This document shows positions 50,637-59,378 of a stretch of 64,000 nucleotides of DNA, in pieces. The stretch is from Lysinibacillus fusiformis (GTDB lineage: Bacteria > Bacillota > Bacilli > Bacillales_A > Planococcaceae). How positions within the stretch are numbered: the stretch's first letter is position 1; each line of letters begins with the position of its first letter. Made by a program: the position numbers and the translations under genes. The notes beneath the pieces were generated by a model. It made no database searches, was not told the DNA's origin, and saw only the letters and a list, made by a program, of their open reading frames with translations. Location of the stretch: NCBI RefSeq assembly GCF_002845985.1, contig NZ_PDFK01000006.1, positions 1 through 64,000 of the forward strand. Reading direction: 5' to 3'.

Positions 50637-51719
50637 TTACTCCCTCCAGTTTAATAATACAGCTTCTGCACAAAAACCAGGGCCAAGAGCGACGAGTAAA
50701 CCTGTATCCTCCACTTGTCCTTCATGTAGCATAAATTGCTCTAATACATACAACACAGTTGGTGATGACATATTGCCATGTTGGCGCAATATTTCCCGAG
50801 AAATGTCGGTTTTTTGGGGAGACAAATAAAGTGTATCTTCATAAGCTTTTAAAACCTTTTTCCCTCCAGGATGAGCGATGAAATGAGTAAGTTGCTCACT
50901 ATATAGTCCTTGTTCCATTAAAAATTTTTCAATGAATGGTCCAAGCCAATTAGTAATAATGGCAGGAATACTTTTTTGAAAAATAACATGAAGTCCATTG
51001 TTTTTTACATTCCAACCCATCACATTTTCTGAATCTGGCATCCATTTAGAGCCTGTTGCCAAAATAGAAGGTGTTGTTTTTTTTGTATCGATGGTTAAGT
51101 CGTCTCCGCAAACGAGAATACAAGCAGCACCATCTGCAAAAAGAGAAGCACCGATTAAATTACTTTTAGAAAAATCATTTGGCTGAAAAGTGAGGCTACA
51201 TAACTCGACACAAACGACAAGCACCTTCGCGTGTGGATGGGCTTTACAAAAATCAAAGGCTCTACTTACACCTGCTGCTCCGCCAGCACATCCTAACCCC
51301 CATAGTGGAATACGTTTCAGTCGATCTGAAAAGGGAAGTTTATTCATCACACGCGCATCAATGCTTGGTGTTGAAATGCCAGTACTACTGACAAAAATGA
51401 TGGCATCAATCTCTTCGGGAGAAATGGGTGAAGATAAAAAAGCATCATTTTCTAAACATGCCTGGATGACGTTCACGCTGTATTGTGTAGCTAATTCAAT
51501 ATATAAATCATTGCGTTCCTCAAAGGAGTGATTCGTACGATGCCATTCTGATGGAACACAAAAATGGCGGGTGTCGATGCCACCATTTTCAAAAACCTTT
51601 AAGTAGCGCTCTAGTTTTGGGATTTTTGCATAGAAAAGCTCTTTCGTTAGTTCCTCTGCATTTGATTGCTGTAATGTGTAAGGTGGTTGATGTGTGCTAA
51701 TAGAAATGATTTTAGGCAA
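50637..51719 (-). CDS. bpsA: Type III polyketide synthase (BpsA-like, chalcone synthase fold)
   Basis: This 360-residue enzyme has the catalytic triad of chalcone-synthase-like PKSs: Cys in IPLWGLGCAGGAAGVSRA (about 145), His in FIAHPGGKKVL and Asn in RQHGNMSSPTVLYVLEQ. It condenses fatty acyl-CoA with malonyl-CoA to alkylpyrones or alkylresorcinol-type lipids, later methylated by BpsB. TTG 51719 gives the family start MPKIISIS and follows GAGGAG; ATG 51737 overlaps that site. Confidence 0.92.
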   Translation of the reverse strand: MPKIISISTHQPPYTLQQSNAEELTKELFYAKIPKLERYLKVFENGGIDTRHFCVPSEWHRTNHSFEERNDLYIELATQYSVNVIQACLENDAFLSSPISPEEIDAIIFVSSTGISTPSIDARVMNKLPFSDRLKRIPLWGLGCAGGAAGVSRAFDFCKAHPHAKVLVVCVELCSLTFQPNDFSKSNLIGASLFADGAACILVCGDDLTIDTKKTTPSILATGSKWMPDSENVMGWNVKNNGLHVIFQKSIPAIITNWLGPFIEKFLMEQGLYSEQLTHFIAHPGGKKVLKAYEDTLYLSPQKTDISREILRQHGNMSSPTVLYVLEQFMLHEGQVEDTGLLVALGPGFCAEAVLLNWRE

Positions 51720-51796
51720 TTCAACATCTCCTCGCATTTAGTGGTCTTGTTTATTCTATGCGTCAAGGATTAGAATAAATGCTTATAAGATTATAA

Positions 51797-51825
51797 TTGA
51801 CAATTTCTGAAAATTTAGCTATATT
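51797..51825 (+). promoter_or_regulatory. SigA promoter of the rsgA-like leader
   Basis: A perfect TTGACA (51797-51802), a 17-bp spacer and TATATT (51820-51825) give transcription from about 51832. The leader is then about 290 nt before the GTPase gene at 52122. Confidence 0.85.
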
Positions 51826-51858
51826 GATAACAACTAAATGGAAAGAAGGTGATGTGAC

Positions 51859-51933
51859 ATGATGAATAGATCTATTTTTAGCGAACTGCAATTCGGTTTG
51901 TTCCATTTCACACGCCTAAAATATACAAAGTGA
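51859..51933 (+). CDS. Candidate leader peptide (24 codons) of the rsgA-like gene
   Basis: ATG 51859 follows AAGGTGAT at five bases and encodes 24 residues beginning MMNRSIFSELQFGLF and ending RLKYTK, then TGA. It lies 27 bases after the predicted transcription start. Codons 10-13 (CTGCAATTCGG) are exactly complementary to the loop and arm of the following terminator. No known protein matches in memory. Confidence 0.65.
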   Translation: MMNRSIFSELQFGLFHFTRLKYTK

Positions 51934-52022
51934 CGCCGTGCTATAACTCGGGGTATTTGTGTATCTTTTAAACGTGCCTGTGAAACCTTGTAACTGCCGA
52001 ATTGCAGCTACAAGGTTTTTTT
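51886..52022 (+). promoter_or_regulatory. Transcription attenuator upstream of the rsgA-like gene
   Basis: CTGCAATTCGG (51886-51896, inside the leader ORF) is a perfect 11-base complement of CCGAATTGCAG (51997-52007). The latter forms the upper part of an intrinsic terminator: AACCTTGTA (51984-51992) with TACAAGGTT (52009-52017), inner CTGC/GCAG, then seven T (52016-52022). Pairing of the distant halves would break the terminator, so translation of the leader ORF can decide between the two. Whether stalling turns the gene on or off cannot be read from the sequence. Confidence 0.75.
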
Positions 52023-52121
52023 CGTGGTTCAAAAAATGCTGAATGACGATAGAGTCTCTGGCGGATATTACAGACATTGCGCTGAGGCGTCAAGGATATG
52101 TACGTTTAGGAGGAAAATAAA

Positions 52122-53192
52122 TTGAATTTAACAACAGTAGGTTTTACAACGTATTTTGAAGAGCAAATGATGGAAATGAAAAAACAGCCTAAATTGAAGA
52201 ATTGTGTGCCAGCGAGGGTTACATTGGAGCATAAGCATTCTTACCGAGTGTTAGCTGAAGAGGGCGAATGGCTTGCGACAATTGCTGGTCATTATGCTTA
52301 CACATCTTTAGCAAGAGAGGATTATCCAGCAGTAGGTGACTGGGTGCTAGTAGAGAAAATGCCTGGTGAGGAACGTGCCATTATTCATCAATTATTTCAA
52401 CGGAAATCTGTCTTTTCACGCAAAGTTGCAGGTCTGGAAATTCAAGAACAAATTGTGGCATCGAATGTGGATATTGTGTTACTTGTTATGAGCTTGAACG
52501 CTGATTTTAATATTCGACGTTTGGAGCGATATTTAGTAGCTGCCTGGGATTCAGGGGCAAGGCCAGTGATTGTCCTGACGAAGGCAGATTTATGTGAGGA
52601 TACTGCAAGCTTGGTACAAGAAGTTGAGTCTGTAGCATTTGGTGTAGATATTTTTGTGACGAGTGCTTTATCGGGCGAAGGCTTAATGGAAATTAAGACA
52701 TTGTTCACGGAGGGAGTGACAGGGGCATTGCTAGGCTCTTCAGGGGCAGGGAAGTCGACCTTAACAAATGCTTTGTGTGGGGAGATGCTGATGAAGGTTG
52801 CTGGTATTCGTGAGGAAGATGCTAAGGGTCGTCATACAACTACTCATCGAGAGTTAGTCATATTACCAGATGGGGGCTGTTTAATCGATACACCAGGGAT
52901 GCGTGAGCTTCAATTATGGGATCAAGGTGATAGTTTAGCTTCCAGCTTTCAAGATATTGAGGAACTAGCAACAGCTTGTCGTTATCGTGATTGTACTCAT
53001 CAAAAAGAGCCTTATTGTGCTGTCCAGCAAGCTATTGTTGATGGAGAGTTGGATCAATATCGCCTCCAAAGCTACTTTAAGCTCCAAAGAGAATTAGCTT
53101 ATATGGAACGCAAAACCAATGCACAGGCGAAACTTGAGGAGCAACGTAAATGGAAGCAGATTTCTAAAGGAATAAAAAAAGGTAAAAAATAA
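52122..53192 (+). CDS. rsgA: RsgA/YloQ-like circularly permuted ribosome-assembly GTPase
   Basis: This 356-residue protein has an OB-fold N-terminus, permuted G motifs in the order G4 VLTKADL, G1 [15 protein letters not shown]3 [10 protein letters not shown], and the zinc knuckle [14 protein letters not shown]. RsgA matures the 30S subunit and releases under stress. The sequence is diverged (basic tail [12 protein letters not shown]), and the gene is not in the usual prpC-prkC context, so it is probably a second RsgA. TTG 52122 follows AGGAGG. An attenuator with a leader ORF lies upstream. A 29-codon frame (52036-52125) overlaps its start and could couple translation. Confidence 0.9.
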   Translation: MNLTTVGFTTYFEEQMMEMKKQPKLKNCVPARVTLEHKHSYRVLAEEGEWLATIAGHYAYTSLAREDYPAVGDWVLVEKMPGEERAIIHQLFQRKSVFSRKVAGLEIQEQIVASNVDIVLLVMSLNADFNIRRLERYLVAAWDSGARPVIVLTKADLCEDTASLVQEVESVAFGVDIFVTSALSGEGLMEIKTLFTEGVTGALLGSSGAGKSTLTNALCGEMLMKVAGIREEDAKGRHTTTHRELVILPDGGCLIDTPGMRELQLWDQGDSLASSFQDIEELATACRYRDCTHQKEPYCAVQQAIVDGELDQYRLQSYFKLQRELAYMERKTNAQAKLEEQRKWKQISKGIKKGKK

Positions 53193-53209
53193 GCATTAGG
53201 AGCTTAGTT

Positions 53210-53635
53210 ATGACCATTCAACATATTAATCATTTACTATTTTCCGTATCCAATTTAGAGGAATCCATCGCATTCTATGAAAATGTTTTCGATGCTAAAT
53301 TGCTAGTAAAGGGGAAAAGCACAGCCTATTTTGATGTAAATGGGCTGTGGCTCGCCCTGAATGTAGAGAGGGATATACCACGGAATGAAATCCATCATTC
53401 CTATACCCACATCGCCTTTACTATTTGTGAGGATGACTATGACAAAATGTATGATAAATTGCTACAATTAAAGGTCAATATTTTAACAGGGCGTCAAAGA
53501 GATGAGAAGGACAAAAAATCGATTTACTTTACAGACCCAGATGGTCATAAATTTGAATTTCATACAGGAACTTTGCAAGATCGTTTGGCTTATTATCAGC
53601 AGGAAAAGCCTCACATGACGTTTTTTGATAATTAA
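53210..53635 (+). CDS. fosB: FosB metallothiol transferase (fosfomycin resistance type)
   Basis: This 141-residue VOC enzyme matches Fos[59 protein letters not shown] and [31 protein letters not shown]. The three metal ligands (His in INHLLF, His in YTHIAF, Glu in KFEFH) are present. FosB adds bacillithiol to the epoxide of fosfomycin. AGGAGCTTAGTT precedes ATG 53210. It sits 17 bp after the rsgA-like gene and may be cotranscribed. Confidence 0.93.
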   Translation: MTIQHINHLLFSVSNLEESIAFYENVFDAKLLVKGKSTAYFDVNGLWLALNVERDIPRNEIHHSYTHIAFTICEDDYDKMYDKLLQLKVNILTGRQRDEKDKKSIYFTDPDGHKFEFHTGTLQDRLAYYQQEKPHMTFFDN

Positions 53636-53650
53636 TCAGGGAGTGATTCT

Positions 53651-54298
53651 ATGAATAAAGCTTTTATTTTTGATATGGATGGCACGTTATTTCAAACAAA
53701 TCTTATATTAGAGCCTGCGCTCGACGCAACATTTGATGTGCTACGGACAAGTGGCTTGTGGCAAGGAGAAACACCGATAGAAAAATACAGAGAAATAATG
53801 GGCGTTCCTTTACCTGTTGTGTGGGAAACATTATGTCCTATGCATGCAATAGAGATACGTGAAGAGAGCAATGTTTTATTCCATGTAAAGCTGATTGAGC
53901 AAATACGCAATCATCAGGGAGCTTTATATCCATATGCTGAACAAACTCTTGCAGCATTATCAGAGAATTATCCGTTATACATAGCGAGTAATGGACAGGT
54001 TGACTATTTACAGGCGATTGTTGAAACCTATCAATTAGAGCGTTTTATAAAGGGAATCTACAGCATTCAATCTATTGTAAGTGGGCATAAATCAGATCTA
54101 GTAAAACGAGTTGTAGAAGAAAATGAAATCCAGAACGGGGTAGTGGTGGGAGATCGTTCGTCGGATATTCAGGCTGCACATGACAATCAACTACAGTCGA
54201 TAGGCGTTCGTTTTGGCTTTGCACAGGATAATGAATTGCAAAAGGCAGAAATTATAATAGATGATTTAACAGCGTTATTAAACATCACATTCAATTAA
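53651..54298 (+). CDS. HAD-superfamily hydrolase (phosphatase)
   Basis: This 215-residue protein has HAD motifs: I FDMDGTLFQTN, II IASNG, III KSDLVKRV and IV GVVVGDRSSDIQAA. The alpha-helical cap (residues about 15-85) is of the phosphoglycolate-phosphatase kind. Likely a small-phosphate hydrolase of unknown substrate. CAGGGAGTGATTCT precedes ATG 53651, 15 bp after fosB, so the genes probably form an operon with it. Confidence 0.87.
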   Translation: MNKAFIFDMDGTLFQTNLILEPALDATFDVLRTSGLWQGETPIEKYREIMGVPLPVVWETLCPMHAIEIREESNVLFHVKLIEQIRNHQGALYPYAEQTLAALSENYPLYIASNGQVDYLQAIVETYQLERFIKGIYSIQSIVSGHKSDLVKRVVEENEIQNGVVVGDRSSDIQAAHDNQLQSIGVRFGFAQDNELQKAEIIIDDLTALLNITFN

Positions 54299-54350
54299 TT
54301 GCTTAAATTTTAATCTTTATCGAAAAATAGAGTTGATTTAACGACAATGA

Positions 54351-54379
54351 TTGCATTTCATCACTAGAAAGCGTAAAAT
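54351..54379 (+). promoter_or_regulatory. SigA promoter of the MetRS T-box leader
   Basis: TTGCAT (54351-54356), 17-bp spacer and TAAAAT (54374-54379) place transcription start near 54386, the beginning of the T-box leader. Confidence 0.6.
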
Positions 54380-54385
54380 AGTGCC

Positions 54386-54690
54386 AATCCTATAGGAAAA
54401 GCATTGAAAAGGAAAAGTAAATTGGAGCAGCATTTTGTAGAGAGCCTCTGTTGGTGGAAATGAGGTAAATGAACCCTTTTGAAAATGACCTTTGAGCTTC
54501 GTACCGAAAGCTTTTTAGCAAGTAGATTACGACGAGATGGGCACTCGTTACAACAGCGGCAGTATCTCTCATTTTGAATGGAGACGTACTGATGGAGACA
54601 AATAGTGTGAGCTATTTGTAAATATAGGTGGTAACACGGGTATACTCGTCCTAATCAGATTTGATTAGGACGATTTTTTTTTACCACTTT
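54386..54690 (+). promoter_or_regulatory. T-box leader (methionine) of the MetRS gene
   Basis: A T-box leader with stem I sequences (AGAGAGCCTCTGTTGGTGGAAATGAGG), the T-box core AGGTGGTAACACGG (54626-54639) and a terminator TCGTCCTAATCA (54646-54657)/TGATTAGGACGA (54662-54673) followed by nine T. Uncharged tRNA-Met would bind and prevent termination. The specifier is expected to be AUG; an ATG occurs in the stem I region, but the exact specifier bulge was not folded. Confidence 0.9.
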
Positions 54691-54713
54691 TTTAGTGAGG
54701 GGAGCAAACTAGA

Positions 54714-56348
54714 ATGACAATTGTTATTGGAGGCGCTTGGCCATATGCAAATGGTTCTTTGCATTTAGGGCATGTTGCCGCACTATTACCAGGTGATATT
54801 TTGGCTAGATATTACCGACAAAAAGGTGAGCAGGTTTTATATGTATCAGGCAGTGATTGTAATGGTACACCTATTTCTATTCGTGCAGCACAAGAAAATA
54901 CAACAACAGAGGCCATTGCCAATCACTATCATGCTGAATTTACGCAGTGCTTTCGTGATTTAGGATTTACCTATGATTTATACACTAGAACAGATGCAGA
55001 ACACCATCATGAATCCGTAAAGGGCCTATTTTTACAGCTACTAGCTAACAATTTTTTATACAAAAAGAAAATTGAACAGGCTTACTGTGAGACAGATCAA
55101 CAATTTCTACCCGATCGATTTGTTGAAGGAATTTGCCCAAATTGTGGTGCAAAGGCAAGGGGAGATCAATGTGATAACTGCTCAGAAATCTTAGACCCAC
55201 TGGATTTAATAGATAAACGTTGCAAAATATGTGGCAATGAGCCTGTTATTCGTGAGACAGAGCATTTTTATTTTACCTTTAGTCAATTTCAAGGTAGATT
55301 GGAGTCTTATGTGGCAGAAGCGAAGGCCCATAAACGTTGGCGAGATAATGCTTTAGGTTTAACGGAGCGTTACTTGGCAGAAGGGGTTCCTGACCGAGCA
55401 GTAACAAGAGATTTACCAAACGGCATAGATGTCCCAGTGCCAGGCTTTGAAGGGAAAAAAATATATGTATGGATTGAAGCAGTAGCTGGTTATCTATCAG
55501 CAAGTCTAGAGTGGGCAAAAGAGCATCAAATAGCGATTGAGGATTTATGGAATGAAGAGACCATTTCGTATTATGTCCATGGGAAGGATAATATTCCTTT
55601 CCATACGGTTATTTGGCCAGCTATTTTAATGGGAATTGGGGCGCAAGCATTACCAACACATATCGTATCGAACGAATATTTAACATTAGAAAAACGAAAA
55701 TTATCAACTAGTCAAAATTGGGCTGTGTGGGTTCCGTATATTTTAAGTCGTTATGACGCAGACGCCATTCGCTACTTCTTAACGATGAATGCGCCAGAAA
55801 ACCGTGATACTGATTTTTCATGGCGAGAATTTATTTACAGTCATAATAGTGAATTACTCGGTGCCTATGGTAATTTTGTCAATCGTACATTGAAGTTTAT
55901 TGAGAAATCCTTTGCCAGCCAGGTGCCACAGGCTGAAGTAGATAGCAATATTCGTAAACAAACCGTTCAGCTGTTTAATGAAGCGGGCAGGCTGATTGAA
56001 GGAGGGCATTTTAAACAAGCGTTAGAAGCCATTTTTGAGTATATTCGAGGGGCTAATCGCTATTTTGACGTACAACAGCCATGGCAACAAGTAAAAGAAA
56101 ATGTGGAGGCTAGTAATCGTACACTAGCAACCTGTGTCTATATTATTGCTAATTTAGGACAGCTACTGCATCCTTTCTTACCATTTTCAGCAGAGAAGGT
56201 AAGGAATATGTTAGGCATACAGGAAATGATGTGGCATGAACAAGTAGAATTGCCTCAAATGATTCAAGCAGTAGCTCCTTTGTTTGAACGTCTTGACATT
56301 GAACGAATTGAAGAAGAGTATCAAAAATTAGTGAGGGACAGTCGTTAG
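54714..56348 (+). CDS. metG: Methionyl-tRNA synthetase, second-type (MetRS2) without tRNA-binding tail
   Basis: This 544-residue enzyme charges tRNA-Met. HLGH is at 17-20, and a zinc-knuckle connective peptide has [16 protein letters not shown] and [10 protein letters not shown]. The KMSKS loop reads KLSTS at 329-333, so the second Lys is replaced by Thr. Length is shorter than the roughly 650-residue B. subtilis MetRS and the C-terminal EMAP domain is missing. The sequence looks like the E. coli/archaeal-type MetRS2 found as an extra enzyme in some Bacillus and Streptococcus, where it resists MetRS inhibitors. A T-box controls it. Whether a normal MetRS also exists cannot be seen here. Confidence 0.9.
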   Translation: MTIVIGGAWPYANGSLHLGHVAALLPGDILARYYRQKGEQVLYVSGSDCNGTPISIRAAQENTTTEAIANHYHAEFTQCFRDLGFTYDLYTRTDAEHHHESVKGLFLQLLANNFLYKKKIEQAYCETDQQFLPDRFVEGICPNCGAKARGDQCDNCSEILDPLDLIDKRCKICGNEPVIRETEHFYFTFSQFQGRLESYVAEAKAHKRWRDNALGLTERYLAEGVPDRAVTRDLPNGIDVPVPGFEGKKIYVWIEAVAGYLSASLEWAKEHQIAIEDLWNEETISYYVHGKDNIPFHTVIWPAILMGIGAQALPTHIVSNEYLTLEKRKLSTSQNWAVWVPYILSRYDADAIRYFLTMNAPENRDTDFSWREFIYSHNSELLGAYGNFVNRTLKFIEKSFASQVPQAEVDSNIRKQTVQLFNEAGRLIEGGHFKQALEAIFEYIRGANRYFDVQQPWQQVKENVEASNRTLATCVYIIANLGQLLHPFLPFSAEKVRNMLGIQEMMWHEQVELPQMIQAVAPLFERLDIERIEEEYQKLVRDSR

Positions 56349-56350
56349 AT

Positions 56351-56449
56351 TTGAAAAAGCAGTATGACTCATATGATCTGACCCCAAAAAGATAGATTGA
56401 TGTCTAATTTTTACGGGGTAGTTCACATACGACATACTGCTTTTTTCAA
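56351..56449. terminator. Bidirectional terminator stem with an insert
   Basis: TTGAAAAAGCAGTATG (56351-56366) and CATACTGCTTTTTTCAA (56433-56449) form a strong stem between convergent MetRS and LeuA genes. The loop is abnormally long (66 bases) because it holds the IS-end-like palindrome at 56379-56425. Confidence 0.75.
56379..56425. mobile_element. IS3/IS150-type terminal repeat pair without body (relic or MITE)
   Basis: TGACCCCAAAAAGATAGA and TCTAATTTTTACGGGGTA are inverted copies separated by a few bases. The pattern TGACCCC-AAAA-TTAGAC is typical of IS3-family ends in Firmicutes (memory). No transposase remains, so the two ends are nearly joined. It sits inside the terminator loop above. 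Confidence 0.45.
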
Positions 56450-56455
56450 TTCAAT

Positions 56456-58027
56456 TTAATTCATCACAGGTGTTAATTTTGCTACAACAATGCTATTGAT
56501 AGCATTAATATAGGCTAAGGCACTTGCCTTTAGAATATCAGTATCAGCTGCTTTGGCAATATACTTTTCGCCATCATACTCAATCGTAATTTTCACCTTA
56601 CCTAAAGCCTCTTTGCCTCGTGAAACACTATTGATATTGTATTCCACTAGTTTTATATCTATGTTTGTAATTTCTGCAATGGCTGAATATAAGGCATCGA
56701 TTGGGCCAGAGCCTACTGCACTTGCTTTAAAGACTTCGCCGCCTTTACGAACTTTCACACTTGCAGAAGGGAAGCTAGTATTGCTGACGACTTGTAGATC
56801 GTCGATATCAAAGAATTGGTCACTATAATGTGTGGCATTTTTATTATTGGCATCATGTTTTTCATAATAGCTTTCCACAATAACGTATAAGTCGTGATCA
56901 TATACTTCCTTTTTCGCATCCGCTAGCTTTAAGAAGCCTTCAAAAATGCCTTCAAATTCATCTGTAGAAAGATTAGTAAATCCTAATTTTTCAAGGGCAT
57001 TTTTTACTGCATGGCGACCAGAGCGAGCTGTTAGTACTAGCTCCATATCATCAAGACCTACATCTTCAGGGTGAACAATTTCATAAGCATCACGGGATTT
57101 TAGCAAACCATCCTGATGAATACCAGAAGAATGCGCAAACGCATTATCTCCCGTAATAGCTTTATTGACCTGGACATCTAGGCCCATAAAGCTAGAAACA
57201 AGGCGTGAAGTATTCATAATCTCTTTTGTATTGATACGTGTCTCAGCGTTGTAGACAGAGCTACGAGTTTTTAGCGCCATGACAACTTCCTCTAATGCAG
57301 CATTACCTGCACGTTCACCGATACCATTGATTGTACATTCCACTTTATCCGCCCCATTTTTAATGGCAGCAAGTGTATTAGCCGTTGCCATCCCTAGGTC
57401 ATTGTGACAATGAACGCTTAGAAGAACGCTATCGTTTAAATTTTTCATACGGTCATTTAATTTAAAAATCATCTCTCCAAATTCTTCTGGTTCTGCAAAG
57501 CCAACCGTATCAGGAACATTAATCATAGTTGCGCCAGCTTTCATAACAGCTTCGATTGTTTTCCAAAGATATTCAAAATCTGAACGAGACGCATCCTCTG
57601 TGGAATATTGAACTTGCGGCAATAATGATTTAGCGTACTTCACAGCATCTACACCAATTTGTAGAATTTGATCCTTTGATTTGCTGAATTTTTTCTCCAC
57701 ATGAATGTCGGATGTTCCAAGTACCATGTGAATCATTGGATTTTCTGCATATTTTACAGCGTTATAGACGGCATCAATATCTGCCTTCACTGCACGTGCT
57801 AATGCTGTAATCATGATGTCGTTCGTGTTGCCGACCTTTTCAGCTACGGCCCTGACAGCATCAAAATCACCTTGTGATGAAGCGGGGAATCCAGCTTCGA
57901 TAATATCGACCCCTAGTTTTTTCAGTTGCTGTGCAATCTCTACTTTTTCATATAGATTTAGCTTTGCACCAGGCACTTGCTCGCCATCACGTAAAGTTGT
58001 ATCAAACACCCAAATTTTTCTTCCCAT
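56456..58027 (-). CDS. leuA: 2-isopropylmalate synthase
   Basis: This 523-residue enzyme condenses acetyl-CoA with 2-ketoisovalerate, the first committed step of leucine synthesis. The DRE-TIM catalytic domain has IWVFDTTLRDGEQVPGAKL and the metal His pair in VHCHNDLGMATAN, with GIGERAGNAALEE, and the C-terminal LeuA dimer domain provides leucine feedback. ATG 58027 follows AAGGAG; TTG 58033 is too close. It stands alone here, not followed by leuBCD (MetRS is convergent), so other leu genes must be elsewhere. A T-box leader lies upstream. Confidence 0.94.
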   Translation of the reverse strand: MGRKIWVFDTTLRDGEQVPGAKLNLYEKVEIAQQLKKLGVDIIEAGFPASSQGDFDAVRAVAEKVGNTNDIMITALARAVKADIDAVYNAVKYAENPMIHMVLGTSDIHVEKKFSKSKDQILQIGVDAVKYAKSLLPQVQYSTEDASRSDFEYLWKTIEAVMKAGATMINVPDTVGFAEPEEFGEMIFKLNDRMKNLNDSVLLSVHCHNDLGMATANTLAAIKNGADKVECTINGIGERAGNAALEEVVMALKTRSSVYNAETRINTKEIMNTSRLVSSFMGLDVQVNKAITGDNAFAHSSGIHQDGLLKSRDAYEIVHPEDVGLDDMELVLTARSGRHAVKNALEKLGFTNLSTDEFEGIFEGFLKLADAKKEVYDHDLYVIVESYYEKHDANNKNATHYSDQFFDIDDLQVVSNTSFPSASVKVRKGGEVFKASAVGSGPIDALYSAIAEITNIDIKLVEYNINSVSRGKEALGKVKITIEYDGEKYIAKAADTDILKASALAYINAINSIVVAKLTPVMN

Positions 58028-58087
58028 TCTCAAACACTCCTTTTGTCGTAATTAGTATCTAAAATCTACACGTAGGCCAAAGTCATT

Positions 58088-58367
58088 AAAAAAATAAAAA
58101 AACCCATCTCTATATAAAAATAGAGACGAGTTTATGCTCGCGGTACCACTCTAATTGACCTTCTCATTACAGAAAAAGTCCACTTATCGACAGCTATCAC
58201 TGTCTATCCTGTTAACGGGGGAAACCGACATCCCTTACTACTATGTTCAGGGAGTAGCTCATGGACGAGTTCAAAATGTGTGTCTACCGATTTACACCAA
58301 CCATCGGCTCTCTACAAGTACACAATCACTTTTACTATTTCCAATCTTGGCCTGCAATGTGTTGTTG
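58088..58367 (-). promoter_or_regulatory. T-box leader (leucine) of leuA
   Basis: On the minus strand stem I starts with AGAGAGCCGATGGTTGG, the specifier region reads TGAACTCGTCC (CTC, leucine), the T-box core AGAGTGGTACCGCG is at 58152-58139, and the terminator is TCTCTATTTTTATATAGAGA (58128-58101) followed by TTTTTTT. Uncharged tRNA-Leu would promote leuA transcription. Confidence 0.9.
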
Positions 58368-58373
58368 AAAGCA

Positions 58374-58403
58374 ATAATACTTGGATATTAACTTCCTGTC
58401 AAT
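58374..58403 (-). promoter_or_regulatory. SigA promoter of the leuA leader
   Basis: On the minus strand TTGACA (58403-58398), an 18-bp spacer and TATTAT (58379-58374) place the start near 58367. Confidence 0.75.
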
Positions 58404-58555
58404 AATATTCTAAAAATTTTTTTAATTCTGTCTTAAACGATGTGTATCTTATTAATCATTTGATATTTAGTGAAATGTATAGGAAACCACTAAAAATAGT
58501 AATTTCTGTGAGATAATAATGGAGTAATTGAACACCATGAAAGGAAGGAAACACC
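58404..58555. other. Divergent intergenic region
   Basis: About 150 bp of AT-rich DNA between the leuA promoter and the HAD phosphatase gene. Apart from a possible promoter for the rightward gene, nothing distinct is visible. Confidence 0.4.
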
Positions 58556-59308
58556 ATGAAATTTGTCTTTGATTTAGATGGGACTATTTGTTTTAAAGGG
58601 AAACCGTTAAGTGAAGGAATCATCAATGCTTTAGAAGCATGTAGACGGCATGGACATGAAGTGATGTTTGCCTCTGCAAGACCAATACGTGATCTATTAC
58701 CGGTATTACCAGAATCAATGAGAGTATATCCAATGGTAGGTGGTAACGGGGCATTTGTTGCTCGTGATGGAGAAACAATTGAGGTGACAGCTTTTGCTTC
58801 AAAAATAGTGGAGGGTATTCGGCAGATTATTACCGCTTTTCAATTACCATATCTAGTAGATAGTCATTGGGATTATGCTTATACAGGAAGTGAGGATCAT
58901 CCAATTTATCGAAATCTAGATCCTTTAAAAGCGGCAAAAAAAGTAGCATTGCAGGATATTCATGACATTGTAAAGGTAGTGTTATTTCCAGGGGAACAGC
59001 GAGAAGCTGTATTGTCTGAACTACAAAAGCTTCCGGTGAGTCTGTATGAGCATGCTTCAGAAAATATTGTGGATATAAGTCCTAATGGTATTGATAAATG
59101 GAACGGCTTATCTAAATTGGGTGTTGCTGCAGGAGAGTTTATTGCATTTGGAAATGATGCAAATGATGCTTCTATGTTTTTGAAGGCGAAGGAAAGTATC
59201 TGTGTAGGAGAGCACCAGGTACGTGAAATGGCTACATTACAAGTTCCTAGCGAGGAAGCTGCCGTCATTGAAATGCTTCTTATGCTAAGTGTAAAGTACA
59301 GTACATAG
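58556..59308 (+). CDS. HAD-IIB (Cof-type) sugar-phosphate phosphatase
   Basis: This 250-residue protein has motif I FDLDGTICFKGKPLSEG, motif II FASARPIRDLLPVL, and motif IV IAFGNDANDASMF, with the C2-type cap between about 80 and 180. Cof-type enzymes hydrolyse sugar or nucleotide phosphates; the substrate here is unknown. AAGGAAGGAAACACC precedes ATG 58556. It ends at a terminator shared with the convergent chemoreceptor. Confidence 0.88.
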   Translation: MKFVFDLDGTICFKGKPLSEGIINALEACRRHGHEVMFASARPIRDLLPVLPESMRVYPMVGGNGAFVARDGETIEVTAFASKIVEGIRQIITAFQLPYLVDSHWDYAYTGSEDHPIYRNLDPLKAAKKVALQDIHDIVKVVLFPGEQREAVLSELQKLPVSLYEHASENIVDISPNGIDKWNGLSKLGVAAGEFIAFGNDANDASMFLKAKESICVGEHQVREMATLQVPSEEAAVIEMLLMLSVKYST

Positions 59309-59321
59309 AAATATATAACTA

Positions 59322-59378
59322 AAAAACTGCTCATTTTCTAGAGGCAATAAACCTTCAGAAAATGAGCAGTTTTTATTT
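59322..59378. terminator. Bidirectional terminator
   Basis: AAAAACTGCTCATTTTCT (59322-59339) and AGAAAATGAGCAGTTTTT (59357-59374) form an 18-bp stem with A and T runs on both sides, at the HAD/chemoreceptor convergence. Confidence 0.9.
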
